Positions 27,185-37,960 of a stretch of DNA of 64,000 nt are shown in pieces (position 1 is the first letter of the stretch; the number at the start of each line of letters is the position of its first letter). A model generated the notes under the pieces. It was given only the letters and a program-made list of their open reading frames with translations, was not told the origin of the DNA and ran no database searches. This DNA comes from Archilochus colubris (taxonomy: Eukaryota; Chordata; Aves; Apodiformes; Trochilidae): positions 127,407,292 through 127,471,291 of the forward strand of contig CM041084.1 of the NCBI GenBank assembly GCA_023079485.1, written 5' to 3'. Both the position numbers and the translations under genes were made by a program.

Positions 27185-28624
27185 AAAAAACCAGAAGAAT
27201 CCCATTACCTTAATCAAAACCCTGCCTTTCTGTTACATTTGGAAGTCCCTGAAACCCCTCAAAAAGTCAGGCAGACATTTAATTTGCTTCATTTTACAGC
27301 AAAAATGCTAGACCTGTACCTACCTTGAATTATTCATGCTACTTGGGCCTTCACTTTTTCAGTTTAATTATGCTTCCTGCTTCCTAAGCCAAACTGTACA
27401 AGACTCTGATGATGTCATCAATCACATCAATCAACTCAGACCAGCTTTATTTTATTAAAGAAAATGGTTGTTTGTACCTAACTCCTTGCCCTCATCACCT
27501 GTCATTATCTGTGACCTTTATCAGGACTCACTTTGTGCATCTAAATCCTGTGCCAAGTGTTACAGCTAATAACAAAAATCACTGCAGTCACTTGTTTGGT
27601 TTTTGGGCTCGGGCAACAAGAAATAGGTAAATTCTACATTTTTCCCATTAGTGGAAGGCAAGATCTGCTATCTAGCACTCAATTTCCAGTAAAACTGTAT
27701 GCTTTTTCACTCCTGGCTTGATTATTTTCTTTCTCACCTTTGTAATGCTTCACTTCTGGTCTCCTACAGCTGATGTATTTTGTAATAACTCTTGCAGATT
27801 ATACCCTTTGTGCTGTTGCTAAGCTTGCTCTTCCAAATCACCTCGACCTGCAATTGATATATGTTGGTTTTCACAGCAAAACTTAGTCCCTCAAGTCCTC
27901 AGCTTAAGAATGACACTAAAAAAAAACCTATATTTGTTTTCTTCCATGCTGCTACCAGAAAGACTGTAAATTTTAAATTACTTTGAATTCACTCATGCTT
28001 AGCATCATACAAGTACCTTTAGCATTTTAGGGGTTACCATCTGCAGAAAAAAGTCCACAGGGTGGCATAATTTATTAACTACTATTAACTGATTCAGCAA
28101 TAGCAGTAATGGTTCCAATTCCTACTTGTTACCTTGAAATAAATTAATAGATTTCATCTCAGTTACACCACTTTCATGCAAATCACAAAGCCTGATCTGG
28201 AGCATGTAACATCTCAGGAGAATCTATAACACAAATAAAGCCAAAAGATGAGCTGGCTTTCCTCCAAGAGGGAAGCTGAGTGCCAAAAGAACAGGCAATA
28301 TTACCAGCATTAACATGTTTACAGCTTTTTATACTCTCAGCTGTGCCCAGGATCTGCTGGGTACAGCTAAGGAAAAGCTGCTGCACATAAATAACTTTTG
28401 ACTCCCTGACTCTGGATCTATTTCTACCCTACTCTCAGTTCCAGCTCTGTTAAACAACAATTAGGGCCACTCAGATTTTTTATGTGCTGGCCGAAGACCT
28501 AAGGGAACATCTGGTGGTCAACAGACAGCCCAGCATAGCTGAATATTCTTACTATGAAAGCTCCCCATAATCCTGTCTCTAGGACAGGATGGAGGTTGGC
28601 CTGAAATGGGGTCTGCTGATCACA
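27185..28624. other. Non-coding stretch
   Basis: AT-rich sequence between CR1 copies. No gene, RNA or repeat was recognised. The longest open frame is 73 codons. Confidence 0.55.
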
Positions 28625-28935
28625 GAGTCATAGAAACATTAAATTGTGAAGCTCAAACACCAACCCGATACCACAGTGCCAACCCAGTCATGTTCCAAAG
28701 TGCAATGTCTCCATGTTTTGAACACCTCCAGAAATGGTGACTCTACCACTTCCCTAGAAAGCCTGTTCCAATACTTGACCACTCTTTCAGTGAAGAAATT
28801 TTTCCTAATATCCAATCTAATCCTCCCTTAGCACCATTTGGGTCCATTTTCTCTTTTCCTATCACCAGTTACTTGGGAGAAGAGACCAACCCCCACCTCA
28901 CTACTACCTCCTTTCGGGTCATTGTAGAAAGTACC
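28625..28935 (-). mobile_element. CR1 LINE 3'-end fragment, antisense
   Basis: The plus strand starts GAGTCATAGAAACATT and continues with CCACTTCCCTAGAAAGCCTGT and GTGAAGAAATTTTTCCTAATATCCAATC, then TGGGTCCATTTTCTCTTTTCC. These blocks match, in the same order, the 3' part of the larger copy at 25021, so the two belong to the same subfamily. It keeps the last codons of ORF2 and the 3' UTR only. Confidence 0.85.
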
Positions 28936-31900
28936 TACACCTATATCTCTAAGAGTAGTGCCACCTCAGGTGGGGGTCAGGCTTTCTGGATTGGTGGGGC
29001 AAGGTGCCCAGGCCCTGATGAAGGAATTCATCTCCTGAAGCTCTTCCCCTGGCCATAAAGTCAGTCCATAAGAGGGTCAGAGAGAAAACTGAAAGGAGAA
29101 GTCTCTCAGCAATGTTGTACATACACAAGATGGCTCAGTACCTTCCACATTTTGAGATCCCCAAAGCACAAAGTCAAAGCTTTCCACAGACCACAAGGAT
29201 GCCCACAGTTTTCACCATTCAAACCCATTTCCATGTTGCAGAGATAATAAACATGGCCCCTGAGCAATGGGGTAGGGATCACTGGACTGATTTCCATTCT
29301 TATGTCTGCAAATTAAAATCACCAGTTGTGTTTCACTCAAGCAGATGTTGAAAACAAAGAAGAATAAGATTGGAATAAGACTAATTAGAAGCTGGACTGG
29401 TCTGACTTCTCAGCAGAAGAATCTGCATGTATCTAGAGCACAGCCACTGGCAGCTATCACAGCAAGCAGCACCACACTTAAGGTTGCCTGAGTAAACCCC
29501 TTTTTTTACTTGTTTTAATTAGTTCTCTATGTTCATGGAAACATTTATACCTACATTCTTGCTTATTCATTAGCTGTGTTCACAACTTGTGAAAAGATGT
29601 CATTACTTCATCCTCACAAAGAAGCTTTACTTGTATAAAGCAAGAAGACACTTTTGAAGGCTCTGTAATGGTTTGAAAAATGAAATTATAAATGAAACTC
29701 TGAAGTTTGAACTGGGATAACCTCTGAATATAAAATTGCTAATTATGTCATTAGATAACCTAAAACCATCCAAGAAGAACCTATTATCACCTACTGTTCA
29801 CACAGCACAAAACTGGCTTTCTGCTGAAAAGCAAAACTATCAAATTCAGATAGAAAAGCACTACCCTGTGAGAGGGGCACTGACTTCCTCTACAGTCTGG
29901 GCAAAAGCAAACAAGTGTTCCCCATAGTAGTCTATAAATATGCTTTTAATCACAGACATCATGATGGCAATAAGGCTTGAGAAGTTAAACCAGTCTCCCT
30001 GCCAGTCAGTCTTCTCTTTCTCCTGGACATCCCAGCAGGAATCCTAATTAGACAACTCTGGCTAGCATAAAAGCCTGCACAGGAAATGATATAAAATGAT
30101 CTAATGGTTCATGGCTATGTGACAATAATAACTTTCAGTCATCCAGAATCAGGATTTGAACAGATCTGCAAACCAAGTCCTTTGTACTCCTTAATTCCCT
30201 AAAGTACCTACTCCCCAGCCTATTTTAACACTGTGTATACTTTCACCACCTAAATTTAGGCTAACTCCTAATATATTCAGTGAAAGTAAACAGGCTCTTC
30301 AGGAGGGTGATTTCTGAGGAATAGTGTTTGATTTATACCACTTTTCAGAAAGAAGCATTTAGGCTTTGAATGTTACATTCCAGAACCAAGGTGTAAGTAT
30401 TCAACAAAAGCTCTTACTAAAGGTGGACCACCTTTGGTGACTCCATGCCTGGAGCTGTTGCACAGTTAAAGCAGTGGGGAAATACTGCATCTGTTAAAGG
30501 CAATAAATTCCCTGCAGCGCAGACAGCCTTGTACTTGGTAAGGTATGAAACAGCCCATGGTTAAAAAGTTATACAGCCCTAAAACCTGAAAACTAGGGTT
30601 CAGGACAGGCACAGAAGCCACGTGCTTATTGCTAGTGCCCTGGATTCAATAAAACTGCAGGAGAAGGCACCTTTGTAAATATTTCTCCAAAGAACAGTAG
30701 AAAATTCTTACAAGCAATTCCAAGTCTTTTCATGCTTAAATGGCATAAATTTGAAATAACTCCAGTGGAATTCATGAAACTCTAGGGCTGTAAAATCCAT
30801 ATCAGTGATCAGAGACTCCCAATTTATTCAGTTTTTGGCATTATCTATCAGGTTTTCTTTATGTATCTGATTAGACTTCTAGTTGTAATGTAACCAAGAG
30901 AATAAGCCTTATTTGAATTTCTAGACTAATTAGTTGCATGTCCTGGGAAATACTTCTGGCAGGTGCAGTATCATCTAAAGCAGATTTAGCTGGGGCATCA
31001 TTGCCAAGATTGTTGGCACCTGGCTTTTTATTATACAACCATCTAGTAAGAGTTAGGGCAAAAGAGCAAATCAGTTTTGGAGCAGACAACATATATTGGA
31101 CTCTGGGAATGTGTAAACCCCACATATCCAGCTGCACTCTAGGCATTAAAGAGTTATATATGCCCTCTGGAAGTGTACCATGGCTTTGGCAGGAGCTCAA
31201 GAATCTCTGAAATTATATAAAGCCCAGAAGACTTGTTTAATAACTAAAGTGGGAAAAAAAAAGGTTAGCATATCAGTATTTTTTTGTTCTTACATAACAA
31301 GGCCCTTTTTAGGCGATGAAACTGAACTTTCACTATGAAAGCCCTAAATTACCTTTCAAAGAAAAAACTTGCAGAAAACCCATGCTGGAACAATCCTAGG
31401 AAGAAAATGGTCTAAAAGGTAAAACAGAAAGTTAATGAGTTAGAGAAAAATACATAGTAGTGGATATAATATCAAATTCCAGAAGGGACATGCTCCCCAG
31501 GAGTAAATCAAAGACTGTATAACTGATTGCAGACAGAAAATAACTAAATACTAGAGAATGCAATAATTAATTTATGCATCCAGTAAGTTAAAGTACTTTA
31601 TTGGTATAAACTGTCCATTCTCAGAACATAAACTGAAACAAACACATTCTGTGATGAAAACTCACACTACTTTCAATATCTTCTTTATTTCACAAAATTT
31701 AGTAGATCTGCTGCAGCACAGGTTCTGATATGACACACTCTTTGTTGATTGAATTTTTCCACAGACTCGTGTGGTTTTGCAAGCAGAATCAGCCCTTGTT
31801 AATAAAGTGGTGAATCTGTATAGGAGGCACTTCATACATGAGATAGAAACAGATTAATTTCATGAGATGCATCCACAGCTATACTAAGCCAAGCACTGTT
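28936..31900. other. Non-coding stretch
   Basis: No recognised gene or repeat. The longest open frame is 109 codons (30871-31200, minus), opposed by a 90-codon frame on the plus strand, with no domain. Confidence 0.5.
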
Positions 31901-31989
31901 CTGTGGTAGATCTCATTAATCTCCTACTCAAATATCCTGAAAATGTTGGAGGCCTGGCAGTGGTCACCTACAGAGATCCACATGGATTC

Positions 31990-32180
31990 AGTTCCTCTAG
32001 GTTCAAAGTGTACAGTGCTTCATTCTTCTGGGCATCTTTTAAATTTCTTCCCAGATCTTTCTTTAAAGCTCCCTCCTGTGTTGTTTTTCCCCTCTCACTT
32101 GTTACATTATTTTATCTTTCCAAGGAAATTTTTCCTAGATTTTCTGTTCTTTTCCCTGTCCCACAACAGCACGTTAGCAT
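31990..32180. repeat. Diverged repeat, copy 1 (possible old LTR)
   Basis: This shares an ordered set of words with 35640-35870 in the same orientation: GGTTCAAAG, TTCTGG, CTTTAAAG, TGTTACATT and the exact 13-mer ATCTTTCCAAGGA. By eye, identity is about 60-65 percent with gaps. Two such copies about 3.7 kb apart around a possible gag-like remnant could be the LTRs of an old retrovirus. Chance pairing of two T-rich stretches is not excluded. Confidence 0.3.
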
Positions 32181-33177
32181 CTATGCTTGACTTCATAAGA
32201 GAAAAATGCTCAAGCAAAAGTTATTATGCTGACCACAGCCCATACCAGCTACCACCTGTTTGGCTCACCTTCCTTGAAAGACCCTCTTGTAATAAATTTT
32301 ACCATTATCAGCATCAAGGCATGGCATGGCAGATGTCTGTGCCATTTAAGGCTTACTGGGTGGCAGCCAGTAAAGGAGCAAACACATCTTGTTGGCCCAG
32401 ACAGAGGTCCTGTCTTTCACTAAGACAGGAGGAAGCTACCCAGTCTTGATCAATACAACAAAGGCTGTAATGAGCCATTTTTACAACAGTAGAGATACTA
32501 TTAACATTATTAACACTATTAGCACTCTTAGAGACCCTGCAATGGTGGATTTAAAATTCCAACAGCTGTGGGTGACCACCCAAAGAAAACTCCACCAGTG
32601 ATATTCTTCTTTCTTTCAATTCATTCCCACACCTGCCCCTGTGATTCAAAATTATCAAGACCATTCTCACTCCTTCCACAGCATTTCTCAGTTAACAAAA
32701 CTTTGTATGTTCCAATATGTCTCTTACATGAGGCAAATTCATATCAGTTGCATTTGAGGTTATATTTTTATACTGGCTGCAGTATTTAATGAGTAATCAA
32801 CTAGAAAACACAGGTGGTTTATACAGAAAAAAAGATAGCATCCAGTCACAGCTACATTGGAGTCAGCAAACACAGTTCGATTGGAAATGTCATTAACTAA
32901 ATCACATTCACACATTGTTCTGAAACATACACATCCTTTTCATACATAAGCTAATGCTGTTTTCTTACACTTCTGCAGAGTGATCTTAAAATGCCACATC
33001 AGGCAGTCACTTAACTGAGGAGTGGATCCTGGATGCAAATGAACAGTTTCCATCAGGTCTGCACTCAATACTCTTCACCCATGCCTGAATCCAACACAGT
33101 CCTTCAGATCTCAGTGGGGAGAACTCTCTCTGCATCACAGTGCATCTGCTGCAAGTGCCATACACAAACAAGGGAGC

Positions 33178-33217
33178 TTTTATTTTATTTATTTATTTAT
33201 TTTTATTATTATTTCTA
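33178..33217. repeat. (TTTA)n / (TTA)n microsatellite
   Basis: An imperfect run of TTTA units grading into TTA units, about 40 bp, in AT-rich DNA. Confidence 0.85.
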
Positions 33218-33896
33218 ATAGTACCAGTAGCACCTGATCTTTTAATTGGTTTTTTATGTATTTTTTTCTTTCTCCAGACAGGCAATACATCTCTTACCAC
33301 CACTATTCCAGTACTATAGCTTGGATATTGTTCTGTTAGGAGGATTTTGAGATCTTGCACAACCCCACAGTCTCCAGCTAACTGGCAAGGGCTACAGCAT
33401 TCATGCTGCTGACTTGCCTGAGTACCTCAGTTCCTGCTTCTCTCAGTGCCATGGCAAGCAAATAGGAACATCCAGATTTCATATGAGAAGTAGTTGTAAA
33501 GCCAAATCAACCATCCTATTTCTAGGGTAGATAGAAAAGACATGCCATGTAGAATGAGGGTTGAACATTGAACAAGTTTGAAGCTTTTTTTTTCAATTTG
33601 ATTTTCATATTTCCAATACTTTTTCATGTGAGTTTCCTACCTTGGCCAATCTGTGCCAGTCTTTTATCTGTCTTCTATTTGAATATGAGCAGGACTCTGA
33701 TTCCTTTGTCACTGTCTTTTCAGCTGGGAACTATCATCATTTTACCTTCAAATGTCTCACAGGTGTGTATTCTCAGTCAGGTGCATCCTGCAGTCAGTGC
33801 TATACATCTACTGGCAACCAAAGGAAACCCTGAAACTACAGATTTGGAAGTATTTGTACTCAAACAATGCTGGAGATACTGTAAGGCTTAGCTTCA

Positions 33897-34597
33897 TTAG
33901 TATCTTTTCCACGCAGAAAATTGAACGTTTTTAATGGTATTTCTTCCTCTTCTCACTCTTAGCTGGTGAAGTTGGCCTATTTGATAGGAGGCCCCATTAT
34001 CTGGGGTCTGGGTATATTTTTTTTTTCCTTTGGCTCTGTTATTCAGTCTCAAATATTTCATTCTACCAGGTGCAACAAACATGCTATTTTATCCATCTTT
34101 TGAACATTTGCTTTTAATACATGCCTGGCTACCTGGTGGTGTGTAGCTGACACTGTCTTTAACACGCCTTGAATCCATCTGTCTGTTGGACCATATGGTT
34201 GTAATTTATTTGGCAGCCACCCTCTTAATCGCAAATGGAGCATTCTCAAGTCTCTTCTATTCCTGAAAATGCAGAAGTTCCTCATTAGGATTATTGGGAG
34301 ATTCATATCTCAGGATATTCCTTGCTGCTTTACAGCTTCTCCTAGAGCCATCTTCGGTGTTTGGCAGTCTTCTCTGGAGATGTTGAGTAATGCAAAGCCT
34401 TTGCACAAACCCTAATGCCAGGTGCAACCATTTACATTTTTTCCTGTGACATACAGGCCCAAGTCATAGCCAGTTTCTGTCAGAAAAACATCTGTCCTAT
34501 CAGCCCTCGAGCAGCTGTGCTGGCTCTCTTGCTGTAAGCTGGAAATACTTCTGTCAAATTGTGGAACTATTGTAAATTTGAGATAAGAAGGGTCCAT
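33897..34597 (-). pseudogene. Decayed coding remnant, possibly retroviral gag
   Basis: On the minus strand one frame stays open from 34597 to 34058 except for two stops (34412-34414 and near 34310). A second frame carries on downstream to 33897. In the 34300-33900 part another frame looks more protein-like, with basic and charged stretches, which points to at least one frameshift. I do not see a zinc knuckle, protease or reverse-transcriptase motif, so assignment to an endogenous retrovirus gag is an inference from style and context only. It is non-functional in any reading. It could also be a chance long frame. Confidence 0.3.
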
Positions 34598-34982
34598 TTC
34601 ACAACCTGCTTCATGATCCAGAAATCCTCTAGTGACTTTTTTGCTTTTGTACGTGGAATGTTGGTCCCATGTTACATTGTTCCTAATACATATCTCTACT
34701 TCTTATCTAAGACCATCATGCACCACTCTGTAATCTTGTCAAGGCTTTGATTATTCCAAAATTTCCCTGAGGATGAGCTCCTGCTGTCAACCCGATCTGT
34801 GCATGTTCAGGCACTGTCCGGCTTCTATATAAATCTACAGACTTGCAACATCCTACCACTTTTCATCTCAAACTTTCCCTTTTTTTTCCACTAAATCAGA
34901 GAGAGTTAGATCTTGTGTTTGCTATAATATATTCTCTAAGCTCTCTGTCCTTCTAACTTGAGATGATGGATCATGCCATGTC

Positions 34983-35035
34983 AGAGACAGAGATGAAGAC
35001 AGAGACAGAGACACAGTGACAGAGACAAAGAGAGT
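34983..35035. repeat. Imperfect (GACAGA)n repeat
   Basis: About 50 bp of GACAGA-like units interrupted by GATGAA and CACAGT. Simple-sequence DNA without coding meaning. Confidence 0.75.
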
Positions 35036-35639
35036 TCCTGACCTATTTTTGTGACCCCTTTGTTCTGCAGAACCAGTGACCACTTGTTAGCCCAGGGTTT
35101 GATGCATGACCCTTATTAGCCTTTCTTGACAACAGCTGCATCACCAGGTATGCTACAGCTATGCCTCTTGATATGCAACCAGATGGGGGAGGGGGAGTAG
35201 ATCTGAAGCATGAATTGCTAATTTTCAGTTATTTCCAGTCTCTTTATTAAAAATACATGAGGAGATAACTGCTGCTACTTCAAAACATAGTTGTCTTAAC
35301 AGTTGCACCTTCCTTACATTTAGGGAAGGAAGATGTGATCCTTTAAACCTCTAGTCCTGAAAGGTTATCTCTCTCAGTTCACTTAAGATTCAAGCCCACC
35401 CTGAAACGCCATATCTGTTGCCAAAGTGATAAATGTGGGTAGTGGGCAGTCAACAACTGAGATTAAAAAGTCCACCCTCTAACAGACAAGCATTACTGGA
35501 ACATACACAACTATGCAAGGCAGAGCTAAGCAGTGAAATGTAGTCTCTGTTAATAAAATCTCACCAGTCTGTTCGCCAGATGTCCTCTGAGTCTTGAGAA
35601 TCTGGAGACGGTCTACAGCAGAGATCATGCAGACTCTAC

Positions 35640-35870
35640 TCCTTTAAGTTCAAAGCATTCACAAGTTCAAAGCATTCACAAGTTCTCTGTTCTGGTCACC
35701 TTTTATAATCTTTTTCCAGTTCTTTGTTTAAAGTTGTTAATGCCTCCGCTTACCTCAGCAGTCACTTTTCCTCCCTCAGCTGTTGCATTCCTTTCTTTAT
35801 CTTTCCAAGGAGGCTTTTTTTGGCTTTCCTTATCTCCTTCTGTTTTGCTTAGGGAGTCTTAGATAACACA
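35640..35870. repeat. Diverged repeat, copy 2, with 17-bp duplication
   Basis: The partner of 31990-32180, with words GTTCAAAG, TTCTGG, GTTTAAAG, TGTTGCATTC and ATCTTTCCAAGGA in the same order. It starts with two exact tandem copies of AAGTTCAAAGCATTCAC (35646-35662 and 35663-35679) that copy 1 lacks, so the duplication arose after the copies separated. LTR origin is possible but unproven. Confidence 0.3.
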
Positions 35871-36129
35871 ATTGCAACAGCTACTCTTCTTCATTAGGAG
35901 GTGGGGAGGAACATTCAACCATAAATTATGTTAACTCTTGCTTATGGTTACAGGTTATTTGGCCTACTGGCTACTGACTTAAAATAACCTATACACTAAT
36001 TTAAATTTAGCTTCTAACTGGTTCATTCTAATCAGACTAATTCATCTCTAGTAATTCTTATCAGTACTTCAATAGATATCAATAGCTTTTAAATTCCAAG
36101 CAACTGTGACTAAGAATCCTGTTTATCTA

Positions 36130-36776
36130 TTTTTCTGTTGGATTATTTGAAGGATTCCTGCTCTATACATGCAAGATTTTCCTTTACATAAGCATCATTT
36201 GTGCTGTGTCATAACATGTCATCTGGATGCTTTTATAGCTGTTTCTAGCTAGTATTTCACCCAGTTCATCTAATGTAAGTTTTATTGTCTTTCTTAAGAT
36301 CATCCCCAAATTTGCTACTCTTTCTTCGTGTGGTGGTTTTAATCAGAAGAAGTTTCAACCCATGTGATGTGTCAGTGCTGGAAGTTTTAACCACTATCCT
36401 CATTACTGGGTGCCTTTGCAGTTCCTGGGTGTTCTCTCACATAGTCTCGGAGTCTTTTTTACCTGTTCCTTTGAAAAATTGTTCCCTGACAGTATTCCAC
36501 CTTTATTTAACAAAAGTAAGATCAATGTAGTGAACTAAGTATCTGTTATCTCCTGGAGGGAGGACCCATTCAAAGAAATTATTCAGGATTTTGGCAGCCT
36601 GTTCATCTGTCATAATCATTTATTATTTCTTTAAAAGCTGGTAAAAAACATCACTTCCTTTACAGGTCTGCTGTTCCCGATATACTTAAAGGTTTCTCAC
36701 TGTTTGTCCCAATGCCTCTGTAGACTGATCCACCATATCCCATTTAATTAGGGGAAACAATAAGTTTTTAATTAGT
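36130..36776 (-). other. Possible ERV-derived segment left of a CR1 copy
   Basis: The minus strand shows short protein-like runs in alternating frames, with many stops and no known motif. The CR1 element at 36777 begins next to it, so it may have inserted into this older segment. I can name no family. It may equally be unique sequence. Confidence 0.2.
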
Positions 36777-37960
36777 ATGTATTCCAGACAACACAAGGAA
36801 ACAATTCAAATATATAAACACATGTTCAAAAACATGGAGAACAAGAACACTTCTAGGAACAGCCAGCATGAATTTACCACAGGCGAATTCTGCCTGACTA
36901 GTGTGATAGCTTTGTATGATGAAATGATTGACACACTGAACAAGGAGAAAGCAGTGTGATAATTTATACATTGACTTTAGCAAGGCCTTTGTCATGGTCT
37001 TCTCAGTCAGCTTGGCCAAGATTTTGGCTGGATAAGGGAATGATGGACAAAAAATTGTCCTGACTGCCAGGCTCAAGGGGTACTGATCACCAGCACAAAG
37101 CTCAGTTGCAGCTGGTTACTGGTGGCATTCCTCAGAGATCAATATTGGGGCCAATGCTCTTTGATATATTTATTAAAGAACTAGAATTCACAGGTAAGAT
37201 CAAACTGAGTGTAACAGTTGATGTGTTGGACGTAGAGCTGCTATGCAGAAATGCTTTGGCAAGTTTGAGAGAAAGACTGTCAGGAATCCTATGAAGTTCA
37301 AAGAAGCCAAATGCCAGATTTTCCAACGGAGATGAAACAATCCCATGCAACAGTACAAGAGGAGGAAAAATATGGCAGCTTTGCCTAAAAGGACCTAAGT
37401 GTCCTGGTGAGCAGTACATTGAACACACTGAGCATGGCTTTGCAGTATAGAAGGCAAAAATATTCCAGTCTGTTCTAGCAGGAGTGTAGCCAGGTGGTTG
37501 AATCCAGTGATTCTTCCTCTGTTTGGCACTAGTGAGATCACATCTGAAGGACTGAGTCCAAGCCAGGATGAGTCCCAGGAACATAAAAACATGGACCTAC
37601 TGGGGCAAGGCCAGTGGAGGGCCATCAATACAGTCATGATTGGAGCACAAGTCATATGGAAAGAGGATAAGAAAACTGGCTTTGTTCTCCCTGGAGAAAA
37701 GAAGGTCCAGTGGGCATCTTACTGCTATCTTCAGCTACCTGATGGGAGGGTACAGAGGTGAACAGTGATGCAACCAAAGGCAACAGACACAAGCTGGAAC
37801 AAGCAAAATCCCCATCACAGATCAGAAAAACGTTGTCCACGACAAAGGCAGTTACATGCTGGGTCAGGGTGTCCCAAGAGGTTGTGGATCCTCCAACTTT
37901 GGAGTTAGTGGTCCTAAGTTAGTGGAGTTAGTGGTCCTAAATAAATTGAGCTAATTGGAT
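36777..37960 (+). mobile_element. CR1 LINE, 5'-truncated sense copy
   Basis: A plus-strand CR1 running from mid reverse transcriptase to near the 3' end. Visible parts are NSQHEFTTGEFCLTSVIALY (near 36850), a motif-A relic DFSKAF (near 36973), GGIPQRSILGPMLFDIF (near 37115-37170), then the C-terminal and 3' sections with CTTTGTTCTCCCTGGAGAAAAGAAGG and CTACCTGATGGGAGGGTACAGAG. Many stops and shifts make it dead. The 3' half matches the copy at 45478, so both belong to one subfamily, different from the antisense copies. It ends with a 23-bp tandem duplication (37901-37940). Confidence 0.9.
37901..37940. repeat. 23-bp tandem duplication at a CR1 3' end
   Basis: GGAGTTAGTGGTCCTAA occurs at 37901 and again at 37924, giving a 23-bp period. 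It sits where the CR1 similarity ends. Confidence 0.85.
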
